Below, piece after piece: positions 10,980-22,674 of a stretch of DNA of 64,000 bases (position 1 is the first letter of the stretch; each line of letters starts with the position of its first letter). The stretch spans positions 2,294,001 through 2,358,000 of the forward strand of contig JAGMUV010000001.1 in NCBI GenBank assembly GCA_020744425.1, given 5' to 3'. Source of the stretch: Dactylonectria macrodidyma (Eukaryota > Ascomycota > Sordariomycetes > Hypocreales > Nectriaceae). The position numbers and the translations under genes are program-made. The notes below the pieces were generated by a model. It saw only the letters and a program-made list of their open reading frames with translations, was not told the DNA's origin and ran no database searches.

Positions 10980-11591
10980 TTAGTCAACTGGTGTTGGTGC
11001 TGGAATACTGATGGAAATAGATCTTACCTCACGCCTATCTTCCCTTGCCCTTGCTCCTTGACTGCCGCCCTGGAACCGTTGGTGGAGCTGTCCATGCCGC
11101 TCTGGGGGTGCGTTGGAAGCGGAATAGGAGCCCGAGGGCTGACGGGTGGATGGGCCAGGGTAGCCCAGGCCATTGCGTAGGACAAAATGGACATCACACA
11201 CCTGTTCATGTCGGTGAGGGGAATTTTCAGGTCGGCGAGGAGAATATTCGTGTCGGCGAGGAGCCTGTTGGTGGAGATGCTGATTGTCACGACAGCGACG
11301 ACAGATATCGGGCTCGGCATGCCGTCCAGCTGCGAGTGCCTCTTGTTGGTCCAAAGAGGCCATCTGCCCCCTCCACCAACCCCTGGCCCCTCTCATCGAA
11401 TTTAGATTCTCTATCCACTTGCTGGGATACTTCTCCTCCCCGCTTTGTGTTTCCGAAACGGGACACCATGCATCCATCCAAGTGGTGTCTCGGTCAGTGA
11501 ACCCATAAACATTGGTTGCGTCGGCATGCGCTTGGTAGAAACGACGCAGTTGCCGCCCGCGAAGGATCGGATCTACTCCTGTGGGCGCCAT
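10980..11591 (-). CDS. Doubtful hypothetical gene, structure unresolved
   Basis: From an ATG at 11591 a frame reads MAPTGVDPILRGRQ and remains protein-like to about 11330, with Trp-rich text (WMDAW, GWWRGQ). Beyond that, a neighbouring frame (11320-11024) looks more coding, with VVAVVTISIS and repeated LLADTNILLADLK-type leucine spacing and a hydrophobic MSILSYAMAWATLA. An unrecognised intron or a frameshift may connect them. The end position given is that of the long frame. Function unknown. Confidence 0.3.
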   Translation of the reverse strand: MAPTGVDPILRGRQLRRFYQAHADATNVYGFTDRDTTWMDAWCPVSETQSGEEKYPSKWIENLNSMRGARGWWRGQMASLDQQEALAAGRHAEPDICRRCRDNQHLHQQAPRRHEYSPRRPENSPHRHEQVCDVHFVLRNGLGYPGPSTRQPSGSYSASNAPPERHGQLHQRFQGGSQGARAREDRREVRSISISIPAPTPVD

Positions 11592-11804
11592 GTTGATGTT
11601 GCTTGGTATCGGCTTCCCGCTTAATAAAATAAGATGGACGTAGACCGTGGTGGACTTGTGAATAATGCGAGACTGGTAAGGGCCGAATGCAGGGAAGGAC
11701 AGCACAGAACGCTACGATGAGGGTACATGGGATGGCTGCTGAAGAAGGTAGAAGACTCATGTTCAATCCGAGGACTCTCATACAGATTCTCAGAGCGACT
11801 CTTC

Positions 11805-11806
<2 letters not shown>

Positions 11807-11843
<37 letters not shown>
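11807..11843. repeat. (GATT)n microsatellite
   Basis: Nine uninterrupted copies of GATT plus one extra base. It is non-coding and likely length-variable. Confidence 0.95.
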
Positions 11844-11844
<1 letters not shown>

Positions 11845-13530
11845 GCAGTTTAACTGCGCTTTGGTCATTGTTTTCTCTGGTTGCGTAGCACCACCACGCT
11901 CTTGGAGCGCCTAGGCTGCTGTCGCCAGTTTGTTTGGAGACCCTGTCGCAGCCTGAGCCGCTGAGCACGCCGATTTAGCCGACAAGCCACCAGCATTTCC
12001 TTGGGCTTGGGCTTGCCGCTCAAAGATCAAGAAAAGAGCGGGACTGAAGGGGCTGGACGCGCTTCGCACCAAGGGGGGGCAGGGCAAGGTACTACGCAAG
12101 GTACTCGAGAGCGACCTCCCCAATAGCAAACTCGCGCATGGGCCATGATAAGTGATACTGTTCACTGAAGAGATTTGTTGGGAGTTGTAGGATACATCGT
12201 AACAAGTGCCGCTTTGAATGGTTGGTTGCTGATATCCGCGACCGCCATCAGGAGACCAGAGAGACAATGCGAAACCCAGACGGCGTCGTGAGAGTTACTG
12301 AATTGCGCGAATGGCCGTAAAGGTGAAGAGAGTAGCGGTAACAATCACGGCCTCGTGATTCCAGTGAATGTCTGTGTTCTTCCCGCTGTTTCAACAGTCA
12401 CGGGCCGTCTGCCTTTTTACCTCCACAATCACCAAGATGGTGGTGGCTATTCGTGCTTCAAGGTAGTCAGACGGCTACCTACTTGCATCCGTGTGCCTAC
12501 GTGCCTACGTGTCTATGCATCCAGTTTCTTTGGCTATCGTCTAGATTGGATCTCAGGCGAGCAATCAGGGGTGAAACCGGCCAATCAAATAAACAACTCC
12601 AAGCAAACACGGGTACATTCACAGCCTTTGGTCTAGCCTCTCGGAAAGCCACGTCTTTGATTAATTTAGCAGCAAATATCTGAACCACAGCGCTCTGCTA
12701 CGGCCCTTAGCCCTCTCCACTTCAGCGACGGCCCTCTGCGTCGCCATCGGTAATGAGAGGCAGTGCGGACCTCTCTGTCTCACGTGGCGATGTTTCGGTG
12801 CTCGCCCGGCGGTATCGCACATATGCGTGTTTGGATCTTCATTAACCCTATACCATGTCTTTAGGGAACTAGAGCGGCTGCGAAATTAAAGCTCCTCTCG
12901 TATGCCGAGATGTTGGCGGCTCGCGCCGGTTTGGGGGGGGGGGAGATGGACGGGCCGGGAGGATGGATCCAAACTTGAAGGCTGGTCCAGAGCAAATGGA
13001 GGCGTGAGAGAGATGAAGAGAGAGCGAGGGAGAGACTCTAAATTTGCTGATCCCGAGTGATGGTCCCTGCTAAGGATGGTCGAGATTCGTAGCGGCTACG
13101 AACTTGTAGGAGAGAAATCCAGATCCGACTGGGCTCGCCCGCTGGGTGCTAGCCTTCTTGCGGTAGATAAAGACACGCTCCGTGAGGTCCCAATTCGACA
13201 GGAGGTCGGCATTTGCTACCCCTCTGGCATGGGAATATCGCCGAGCTTGGGTGCCTTCTTCGATGCCTGGAGTGGGCACTGAGGGCACTTAAGGCTCATA
13301 GCCATGCTGATAGACTGATGCTAGTAATGACGAAGACAGAGGCAGAGGTAGTAAGCAAAGCTCAAAAAATCCGAGAAAAGGCATTGTGCTTTGAGCTACC
13401 TGCTTCTCCTCCAACATGAATGATTCAATAAAGCAATACTTGCGGAGATGAGCCTTCTCCTCTTTGTAGACATCCTCATCTCTATCTACTCCGAGCAGTT
13501 CACCCTCTCCACATTGGACTCCTGCTTACT
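11844..13530. other. Gene-poor interval
   Basis: About 1.7 kb with a G-run near 12931 and a purine-rich stretch near 13000-13035. Frames here are short and lack splice or start context. No supportable gene. Confidence 0.45.
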
Positions 13531-14658
13531 CTAATCATTGTTGAAATACCCCTCCACTAGATCGTACCACTGCTGTGCCAAATCCGACATGGCTTCCTCA
13601 ACTCTCGTCACCACCGTCTCAGTCAACATGGGCTGTCCTTCGTCCAGCTCATCAAGGAGACCTTCCAGCTTCTCCATCCCACCCTCAAGGTATTCGATCT
13701 CTTGGCGCATTAGCGCCATTCGGGCTGCTAACTTGTTGCGATTATGCCCAACCGTGATGCACAGCGTGTCGAGGATATCAGCCGCTTTGCCCAAGGACGT
13801 GACGACGTGGTCGGACATGTTGGGTTTTGTGTTAGGGTCGGTGTATCCATCGGTCTCCAGGCGTCCTTCCGTCAGAAGCATCTTGTTGTATTCCTCCCTA
13901 CTCTTGGTTGCAACATCGCATATCGGGTCGATTGCCACTCTGAACAAGTCCGATTCCAGATCGGTCATTAATTCGATATGCCAGTGCTGGTCATTGAGAA
14001 GCGTCCCAAAGGTACCATTAAGAGATACAATGCGAGACTTGAGCTGGGAAAGAGGTCTACCGTATCTGGCTGACCACCAGGCCCTCAGCCGTTGAAAATG
14101 CTTCCTCAGCCCTTCATCCTGCTGCCCTCTCGGAGTGAACATGTGCTTAGCTGTGGGTGCCTCCGAGAGCTCCAGCATTAGCCGGCGAACGCTGGACCGC
14201 GCGGGGCCAAGAGAATCTGCTATTTGGGTCTCAAGTCTTTCGCTGGTATCGAGGATAGGTTCCGCCGTAACATCTGGCATTTTGGGACGGATACGTTCCG
14301 GCAGCCCCGCCAGATGTTCATTACCAGCATTTAGATTGTCGAACCAATCCTTCATGTTCGGCATAAGAGTCGGAGTAGGAAGGGGGCCCGTGGTCTGCGT
14401 TGTCTTTTCGGTCTGCAATGTCGAAGCAGAGAGCCACTGGTAGCGGCAAACAGCCAAGATGGCGATCAGGATAATGATGAATGAAGCAATTAAGTAAAGG
14501 ATATAGTTAACTCCTTGCTTAGGACGATTCCGAGAAGGCAACCGAGAGTGTTCGGATGGTTCTCGCACATGCTGAAGGCGATTTCGTTGGAGTTGAGACG
14601 GCGGGATCGTTCCCTGTCCAGCAGGCACCGTTGCGCGACGGCGATACTCCGAGGCCAT
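13531..14658 (-). CDS. Single-pass membrane protein with helical ectodomain (375 aa)
   Basis: Single exon from an ATG at 14658. Residues 1-49 are polar and Arg-rich (cytosolic), 51-71 form a clear transmembrane helix (YLIASFIIILIAILAV), and 75-110 are a Pro/Thr-rich linker. The remaining ~260 residues are mostly predicted helix, with leucine periodicity near the C-terminus (EYLEGGMEKLEGLLDELDEG). Sequons NGT and NMS lie on the proposed extracellular side. The positive-inside rule fits a type II orientation. No catalytic motif is seen and the family is not recognised. Its layout (short cytosolic tail, one helix, long helical ectodomain) matches the gene at 9106-10875, which may be a distant paralogue. 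Confidence 0.68.
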   Translation of the reverse strand: MASEYRRRATVPAGQGTIPPSQLQRNRLQHVREPSEHSRLPSRNRPKQGVNYILYLIASFIIILIAILAVCRYQWLSASTLQTEKTTQTTGPLPTPTLMPNMKDWFDNLNAGNEHLAGLPERIRPKMPDVTAEPILDTSERLETQIADSLGPARSSVRRLMLELSEAPTAKHMFTPRGQQDEGLRKHFQRLRAWWSARYGRPLSQLKSRIVSLNGTFGTLLNDQHWHIELMTDLESDLFRVAIDPICDVATKSREEYNKMLLTEGRLETDGYTDPNTKPNMSDHVVTSLGKAADILDTLCITVGHNRNKLAARMALMRQEIEYLEGGMEKLEGLLDELDEGQPMLTETVVTRVEEAMSDLAQQWYDLVEGYFNND

Positions 14659-15141
14659 ATCTGTCGACGCCCCCGCGGGAAGTTGTTGGTCAGTTGATAT
14701 GTGCGTTGGATGACGTTTCAGATTTTAGATGCTAGGGGATAACTTGCTCCGGACGGCCAAAGCGCGAGTGTCGAAGCGCGTGCGAGTATCTCGGCTGAGT
14801 CCAGTGCCTGCTGAGGTCTGGCCGCTTGCCTGAGCTCCTTTCTACTGGTGTGTGTAGCGGTGAGCAGGGAGGTTAGAGTGTCTGACGTGTCCTCGGCTGC
14901 TCCCATCCCGTTTATTGCTTCCATCTATATTTGCTACTCCCGTTATATTTACCGCTTCAGGTCATAGTCTCGGCGCCACAGCTGCTTCATCTAGATATCC
15001 GGGGTCATGGCGTCTGGCTCCCACCTCTTTGGAACCTTTACTAATTTCCCTCATCCCTCTTCCATCTCCCTGACCGACCTAGTACGCCTTGCCTTGCAGC
15101 CTTGATCTCGTCTCCTGCGCTTCCCACAGCACACTGCCACT
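14659..15141. other. Shared upstream region of two divergent genes
   Basis: Divergent interval between the membrane protein (-) and the secreted protein (+). A 68-codon minus-strand frame (14718-14924) could be an upstream ORF but has no support beyond length. The CT-rich tract at 15050-15085 fits a fungal promoter. Confidence 0.4.
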
Positions 15142-15796
15142 ATGCGTTCTCTACTCGCCGCCACCTTCATCGCCTTGGTATCTTGGTCTTCTTCTAATTT
15201 CTCCCTCCCCTTTTTTTCCACCTCCCAAGGCAATATTTCGTCCTGGAAAGAGTCCGGGTATTCTTCTCAACAGGTTAGTCGTGCTGCCCTACCTCGGTCC
15301 TCTTCTCATACACGGCACCCGTGCCACTGACACATTATCATAATGACAGAAAGAACTATGGAGAGTCCGAATCTGCCACGCTCACTTCAGACTCTGGCGC
15401 CGTGATCCATATGGGAAACCGAGTCCCCTGCACTCCATCCTTCAGCTCGATGCCACCAAGAGCCCCTTTTCGCCAGCATACCTGTCCGCAGACCCCAGTC
15501 AGAACCTCCACGCTGCCGTCAAAATTGCCATCGTCAAGGGCTTTAATGAGCAGTTCAAGCTTGCCTTGAATCGCGGGGCGGCCGCGGTGAACCACGAACG
15601 TTTGTCTCCAGACGATCTCGAGTGGTTGAGCCTCTTATCGACCGTCACATCCTTACTTACCGACGATCACACGCGCGCCGAGTATGCTCGCCACTTTGTC
15701 CCTGCCTTAGTGAGCTCAGGCTATCCCGACAAATGGAAGGAGGATCACATTATTGCGAAGGAGAGACTGGAACGCTTGGAGGTTCTATGCGCCTAG
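15142..15796 (+). CDS. Small secreted protein, unknown function (192 aa)
   Basis: Two exons (15142-15273 and 15350-15796) separated by a 76-bp intron with GTTAGT donor and GACAG acceptor. The N-terminus is a typical signal peptide (MRSLLAATFIALVSW), so the product is probably secreted or enters the ER. The mature part has no cysteine pairs of effector type apart from two isolated Cys. It contains helical segments (HAAVKIAIVKGFNEQ, LEWLSLLSTVTSLL, then TRAEYARHF). The last two loosely recall the C-terminal helices of a J-domain, but no HPD motif exists, so I do not assign one. The exon 2 frame was followed back to the acceptor without a stop. Real gene likely; role unknown. Confidence 0.6.
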
Positions 15797-17285
15797 ACTG
15801 AGTAGCCTGGTTGTCGGAACATGCACCAAGGTAGGCCAAGAGGAGGAAGAGGATTCTATTTAGTGGTAGTCGGTAGTGATCTTGTAATTATATGCAGAGA
15901 TAGGATCTACAAGAGCCTTCGCCCTCACCCTCGTGCAATGATGTGCCGGGCAAACAGCTTTCGCGGCCTACGATCTACCTTCGTAGCTCCCAGCCTACAT
16001 GAAACAACAACTACCCTGCAGTAGTGCTACTTTCCCATGGGAGCTGCGGTTACTATGCTAGGGTTTATCTAGACCGCAACCAAACTCATCACCTCCAAGG
16101 TAAAGCTCGTTTTAGCCCAGTTACCTATACAAATTCTCTAAATAGGAGTTATTTAAACTGCCCTCTATATAAAGAGAGACTCGCTTTTCCCACGACTAGG
16201 AATTGCGTACTTAACCGAGTGTTCATACGTCCTGTCTTAGGTAGTGTGTTGGGTAGGGGCAGGAACAACACCACCACCTGAAGTGACGGATGCCGTAGGG
16301 TAGGCGAGATGCGAAGCTGAGCGAGGTCGGATAAGATTAGCGAAATAAAACAGCTAAAATGAGAGCTAGAGCTGTAGAAAGGTAGTTAGCTAGAAAAAAT
16401 CAGGTATTCTAGTTGATTAAGTAATTTTCATCATAATGACATCAAGATTAAATTTAAAAGCTTAAAAATGAAGTGGGTAAGAAGGTGATTGATTTCTATC
16501 TAAGTCTGGGTGATCTCGGCTTTTTATCGTAACCCGATAATTGATACCCTTATCGATAGCTTCATCAAGACCAGCCGCCAGGGCTGCTGGCTAATTAGTT
16601 CCGTCTGTGTAAATAGCGGGGACCCTCAGCCCCGACACACTAGAAGCCGTAGGAAATAGAACACAGGGAATAATGGTCTTAGAATATAGAAGTCGCTAGA
16701 GAATAATGCAGGCAGACGAGCGCAAATCTTGTTTTCAAGCGGCGCAAGTTGTATCTGTGATAGAGCTTGGCGTCTTTGGAAGCTGTGGAGGGCAGGACAG
16801 AGCATCGCCGCCACGTAGCGGGTGAGTGATGAACTGACCACCACATCTACACTCTCTCTATCCAAGATTTTCTTTGTTATGCGATCATATTAACTCTTTC
16901 AGAAGCACCATGCATTGTGCTAGCCTTTGTTCACCTTTGCTCTGGGCCTTGTTTTCCGCCAAGTACCCATAGACAATGAAGCTACGCGAATCGTTCAGTG
17001 AACTTTCGGCTTACGCTCAATACGCAGCCGTCACAGAACCATGCAACTGAAGAGCAGTACCATAATAACAAGATAGAATGGATAATCATTCACTCAATAG
17101 TCAATACCTATAAATCGGGGACGGCTATCGTGCCTTCGATTGTTTTCTCTCACATCAACTCACAACTCACATCATCTCGCAACACCTTATAAAACGTTCA
17201 AAAATTCACAACGACTTACAAAGATTCGCACTCACCCAGCTCTCACTTAGTCAAGAACTCTCATCTTCATCTATCTACCGCAACC
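15797..17285. other. AT-rich gene-poor interval, possible decayed transposable element
   Basis: The portion 16040-16640 is AT-rich and full of TAG/CTA-like trinucleotides and short stops in all frames. It is bounded by compositionally normal DNA, as expected for an old mutated mobile element. I could not identify terminal repeats or a coding remnant. From about 17100 the sequence becomes a promoter for the next gene, with TATAAA at 17109-17114 and a long C/A-rich leader. Confidence 0.35.
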
Positions 17286-17483
17286 ATGTGCTCTCACAAG
17301 GCTACTTCTGCCCCTGGAGGCACCTCCGCCCCTATCGACTCCAAGGTAGGCAACTCACTTGGTCTCACTGACATGGCTAACCCAGTTTGCATCTGCAACT
17401 GCGTTTGCCGCCGCATTGTCACCTATCCTGGGGGCGAGATTTGTGAACCCTGCAACGATGGGATTCACTACATCGGAAACTGA
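17286..17483 (+). CDS. Small cysteine-rich protein, metallothionein-like (65 aa)
   Basis: Single-exon frame of 65 residues with seven cysteines at 2, 35, 37, 39, 41, 53 and 56. The central C-x-C-x-C-x-C run (35-41) and the C-x2-C pair (53/56) suggest metal binding. There is no signal peptide. The upstream 170 bp looks like a strong promoter and leader, with TATAAA at 17109-17114, then a C/A-rich untranslated stretch ending in CAACCATG. A GT...AG pair would remove 40 bp (17346-17385), but that is very short for an intron, and splicing would shift frame and destroy the cysteine cluster. I keep the unspliced version. It is not a known family; a structural or stress protein is possible. Confidence 0.55.
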   Translation: MCSHKATSAPGGTSAPIDSKVGNSLGLTDMANPVCICNCVCRRIVTYPGGEICEPCNDGIHYIGN

Positions 17484-19719
17484 ACGGTTCTCTGACCTTT
17501 CTCCCCCTTTATCCTTTAGTAGGGTAACCGACTCATGGTGGCCAGTCGTCGGAGATGACCAAGATTGTAGGGACTAGACAAACAGATGGCATTGGGGCTT
17601 GGGGAGCCTTGCACACTTGCGCAGGATGGGCAATCTTATCCGGTTGGCTCGGATCCTTAATGGACAGATAGATAAAGAACTTAGATAAATAATAAATGCT
17701 GGCATTTATGGACTTCCTTTTGATTCTTTACAGCACGCATGGTGACCTAAAACAGCAGGCTAACGGGAATAAACTGAGTATTATTCATAATGATTGTAAG
17801 GAGTGGTAATCGCAATAATGTGACAAATTCGAAGCGGAATGCCTGATTGTGCAGTCCCTGAATGGCACTGCGAATACTTCCTCTACTGTTGGAGGAGTCA
17901 AGCTTCTCTACTTTCATAGCTGGCAAGTTGTTGAAGGTCTTGGAGAGCACTGCCATTTGATGGTGTAAAATTAGGGATCTCCTTTGTAACCCCATGGCCT
18001 GATTCGTCCATAAAGCTGCCCTTAGTTGCAAGCAATGTCTTATAGCGGGGGTTTCGGTCTTGTGTACTCCTTGCATCTCGCTGTCTCTCATCGCCCAGCG
18101 CTGTGAACATGTCGGAATCCGACCGCCGTCGTGCAAACAGGCTCTCCGTGCCGGGCCCGAAATATTGACGCGACCAACGCCAGTTTCATCTCTAGCACTC
18201 GATAGGATCAAAGTCGTTTGTCGCGCAGTCGTCGAACTATCGTCAACGACGGAAGGTTTTGAGATTCGCAGTCGTCTTATCGTTTTAGGACAAAGGTCGG
18301 GCATATTCTCGTCAGCGAGTTGTCGAGCGTGGCCTTAGACGGGGGATTCGTTCGGTCTGTGAGGCACTTCTCGATGTGGGCATTTGCGCGTTGGAGTGTT
18401 TGCCTAGGTCTGGTCATTGTCAGTGACAGCCTGCGATAACTTCATAAAGGTAAGGTACCCTGGCTCCCTGAATTGCGCCTTCCTCTGGTGGATGGAGTGA
18501 GGGCGGCCATGACGGCGGGATAGCAATTGGAAGGCAGATGGATCAGCAATCAATCCATGGCAACCAAGCGCTACGCGCCCGCTTCCATTGAACGCGTAAA
18601 CAGCTCGGCAAGGGTGCTCTCAGGTTGGCATAGACTACCTAAAGTGGGATGTCAGACTGGAGCGAGAACTGCGGCATGGCCATTGGGCTATGACAGTGTG
18701 GCCTGAGGTTATCGGCACGGCCTCAAGATCGTTCCTTCCTCCCGTCGCCAACCCTGATCAGATGGAACAACAGAGAAGCAAACTAAGAAAGAGCGACCAC
18801 CCAAGTACCCGAGCGGCCATCAAAAAAAAGAAGGAAAAAAGGTTCTTTGACGTTTCGTACCTAGTGAAGGCGTGCATGGAGTATTGTTCAAGTAGCTACT
18901 GAAGGCCATTCGCGCACCTTCAGAGAAGCAAGTTAGGCGAACAAATAGTCAACGAGAGTGTCCGAATGACCAGCTTCTGAGATGTAGGAGTCGAACATGG
19001 ACCCACAAAATCTGTCGTGGCTGAAAGAGAAGAAGAACCGAACATAGAATGAGTGTTACTATCACTGCCGGATGGGCAAAGAAGATGGCTCCAAAATTTG
19101 CAAGCACCCTATTTTAACTGCACCAATTGAACATCGGAGGTGCTGTACACGGACGACTGTTAGCACTACTACCATTGCGCCCCGAAGAGTACTCGACCCT
19201 ACATACATAATATGCGAGTAGTAAGGGGGTGCAAAATGGACTGGGTTGTTGGAGATGAGATGGCCCTGGACCGCGTAATCCAGCTGTTGTGGGTTGATTG
19301 AACAATGTAGACTGGCGTTGTGATGGATGCATATTGGCCTGTGATAGATGCTGTGGGATCTCGTTCATGACACACATGGTCAGGTTGGGTGGTCTCCGGG
19401 AAGGAAAACACCACCATTTGCCTCATCCACTAAACCCAGCCTATTCGCTCCTCGACAGAGAAGAAATTAACTCAACTATAGAATAGAAATAATTGAGAAG
19501 ACAGTAATTTATTAAGTAGTAACTAATATTGATAATTATGTCCACATATTACATAAAGACAGCGGGAAAGTTCATGTCTCGTCATGGTGGTGTTTTCTCC
19601 TTTCTCGTAGAGGATGGGCATGGAAAGCAAGATGGGTCAGTGTGTCCGAAACTGCATGTCGAACTAGGTTAATAATAAGCTAGAAAATTGCTACAGACGT
19701 CATTGAGCCATTCATTGAT
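17484..19719. other. Gene-poor interval
   Basis: About 2.2 kb. A 185-codon minus-strand frame (17747-18304) has neither a family signature nor good composition. AT-rich patches lie near 17680 and 19480-19560. No supportable gene. Confidence 0.45.
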
Positions 19720-20528
19720 TCAAGTTGCACTGTCTGTGCCCCCGCTAGCTCTGAGTTCTTCCTCGACCTTCTTCTTGTATTCGGCCCAATCGTCGCTTCT
19801 TGGATACGAAATGCCTTCCGGGACGGGGACGCCAAGGAACTCACAGAGAGGTGCCCATCCTTGGCCAGGTTGGTACTCGAGAAACCTCCGATCGATGGCC
19901 AATTGTCTAACTTTTGCATTATGTTCCTGATAGAGTGCGCGGCCGTTTTTGGCAAAGTCGTCGTCCCAACAGGCCTTGTGATAGCGGAGCGCCAGGGAAG
20001 CGACCGGGGAAAGTTGCTTGTGGGTCGCAGACGATCGCTGGGAAGCGTGGTGGTGGTGGATGAGGGTGAGAGACATGCTCGAGAGCCACGCGTCCTCGTT
20101 GGAGCGGACAGACAAGATGACGGCGGCCTCTGGATAGGCTTCGAGCAGCTCGGCAGGGAAGATAGCGGCCGGGTAGTCTGCTGCGGCTTGAAATCCGCTG
20201 AGCATCTGGTCAAACTGGGCTCGAGTCCATGGGAGGTTGTTTGTCTTTGCATCCAAAGCATCCATCCAGAGCTCAGCATGGCCCTGTTTCCCTACCTCAC
20301 GCATGTGGTAGACGGGAGAGATGCCCAGCTGCTCCAGGGCATCAGCGAGAGCTAGTAAGAATAATGTTAGAGTCGTTAGTAACCACGGAGCAAGATGCGC
20401 AGTACGCGTGGGGTTTTTCGCATTGAGATTTGAGAACCCACGATGGCGCGGCCCTCACGTCATGGGGCGAGTGAAAGCTGCTCACACTGGGTACCCGTGC
20501 GGGGCAGTCCGAGAACAAGGATTTGCAT
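19720..20528 (-). CDS. P-loop sulfotransferase-like protein (Sulfotransfer_4 type)
   Basis: Fungal member of the P-loop sulfotransferase-like group that databases often mislabel as epimerases or efflux proteins. Two exons (20486-20528 and 19720-20351; intron 134 bp) give 224 residues. The first exon encodes strand MQILVLG and the start of the P-loop; the intron falls inside it, and splicing restores GLPRTGTQSLADAL. Family landmarks follow: VYHMREVGKQGHAELW, a YPEAAVILSVR strand with the expected Arg, and the C-terminal YPRSDDWAEYKKK. Substrate and PAPS dependence are unproven for most of this family. The start is set by the need for the first P-loop strand. Confidence 0.88.
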
Positions 20529-22674
20529 TGCGACGAAACTAGGGACGAGGGTTGAGAAAACTGATTCAGGATGGTTTTAGAGAGAATAATGCCTGTAAAT
20601 TTTGCCTTACGGAGAACGGTGCATGCGAATACCGATAGAATGATGTTAAAGTGAGGGTTGATGAATACGAAGCAGCTATGTCGCAAGGTCGGGAGTAAAC
20701 ACCACCGACACCGATAGTAAGATGGACATGTCGCATACCCAAGTAGGAAGCTGTTTCGGCTGCGATTGATAAGAAATTACGAGTGCAGGGCTATGATGCG
20801 AAACAGAGGTGAAATGAGGTATTTAATATGGGGTTAACCTGCCTCCATTGTCAGTAGGGTGGTGTGTTCCGTGATCAAAACGACCATTTTTAAATCAGTA
20901 ACTTCACCAATCTAAGCGGTAATCAGTACACCGATGCACCGCCGACCGCCCGACCCGACAACGGGGTTCAAAATTAGCCGTCCTAGATACCTGCGTGGGA
21001 AGGAAGAAGTCGTCACGACTCGAGATAAACGCGTATACCAGCTCAGATTGACTCGTGGCTTGCCCATCCATCTACACTAACATCCATCACTTGCATCATC
21101 ATCTTGGCCTTTTTAGTGACGGATCTGTTGAGATGCTGCAACGGTTGGTCGCCTTCTGCAGACCAACATTGTCGATTGCGCGTCAGGGCCATCAAGAGTG
21201 GGCTGGGCAAAGCTGGGCTACAATTCTCCCCATCATGGAAGGCACCGGGGAGGCGGACGATGAAGATTTCATGTGGAGGAAGGAGCAGCTTGCACACACA
21301 CACCAAGGTACCTACCTAATCGGGCCACTGTGGTCGATTTCGCCAAGTGCGCGCAGGTGGTCGCATGCCCATATTCGATCTTGTATCTTGTGTCAGCCGT
21401 TTTTCTACACATCTCTTTCTACTCCCTTGGCAACAATATGTCGACCTTCTTACGAAGTTCTGTTTGCGTGGCCAAAGTTCACCAAGCCAAAAGCCAAGCT
21501 TGAAGCCCCTTCATTAGCCTCGCAAGACCCACGAGCCATAGATTTTCTTGGCGCAGAGTCCCCTGTCGTCTTCGTCCTTCTCTCCTGTCTTCCCTGGCTT
21601 CCCTTGTCTTCTTCAATGTCCCCCCTTGCCCTGCAGTGGACCCAGTCGTCCGTTTTGGGTGCGTCGTTCATGTCACCGTGACCCAGACGTTGGCTGCTGG
21701 CGCGTCACCACGTCCAGTGTCGACTTCCAAGGCAAGGATCGTCGAAGATTGTGGCTCGAAGCTTGGGTGGCCAACCGCGTATCACACAAGCCGTCCAGGA
21801 ACAAAGCCATCTGCTAACAAACTCCTTGGTAGGTGCTCTGGCTGCCGCAAATCACACTACAGAACCGGCCCTGGTCTCCATATTTAACCATTTCGTTGAT
21901 GGGTGGGGGGACGTACGTACTACAACACTGCGCAAATGCTAGACTACTCCATACGCACATGGACTGTACTAAGCTCCTACTCTGATACCCGTTTCTCCAT
22001 GCCGTACGCCGCCCACAGTGGGAGGCCACCCTTGGTTTGCATGGAGCATTCATCATCGCACGGCTGTGTGCCCGGATATATGCTCGGATATGTGGACCTC
22101 CGTCCCCCAAGCAAGACGAATCTTCAAGTACAGGCATGTCGAAGTGTGGGTGCTCAAGTCAACCGGTCGATGGGGGTACTTCATAAAGCAGTCGTCTGGT
22201 CCACGTCGTCGTCTCCCGCCGAGCCTTTACGTAGTAAGTAGTAATTACTCCCCGTCAGTTTTACTCCCCGTCTTCGGTGCTCCTCGTCCATGTTCAACGT
22301 GGGGCCTTGTGTAATCCAGGAAATATTTACACGCATCTAACTCCACCAAGGCGAAGTAGGATACCCAGCGAGCAAGATCAAGGTAGTTGCAATAACTTTG
22401 TTTGTCCCTCCTATCGTGGTTCCTGTCTTGGTTCATTTCCCATTCGTCTCCTGCATCGGCCGAGGGGTCCCAACACGCCACCATACCCTGTCAAAGTCCA
22501 GTCCAAACATTCTCATTCTTGTCCTCGACTCTCTTCATCTAGCCTCCTTAAATTGATGCCGACGAGAACGAAGGACTTCCCACCAACGACGCAAACGTAC
22601 TCCCGTTTCGAACCGCTTTACATCACTCCAGTCATCGATATACCATCTTGCGATCCCGTTCAACATCCCATCCC
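20529..22674. other. Gene-poor interval upstream of the arylsulfotransferase-like gene
   Basis: About 2.1 kb. A 208-codon plus-strand frame (21055-21681) lacks recognisable domains and overlaps comparable frames on both strands. It is probably regulatory or spacer DNA. Confidence 0.4.

Noticed and set aside
15350..15796. J-domain in the secreted 192-residue protein
   Set aside because: Only a loose resemblance of the last helices; the HPD motif is absent.
17346..17385. 40-bp GT-AG intron in the cysteine-rich 65-residue gene
   Set aside because: Below the usual minimum for fungal introns, and its removal shifts frame and destroys the cysteine cluster.
17747..18304. 185-codon minus-strand frame
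   Set aside because: No family signature, no start or splice context, and comparable open frames on the opposite strand.
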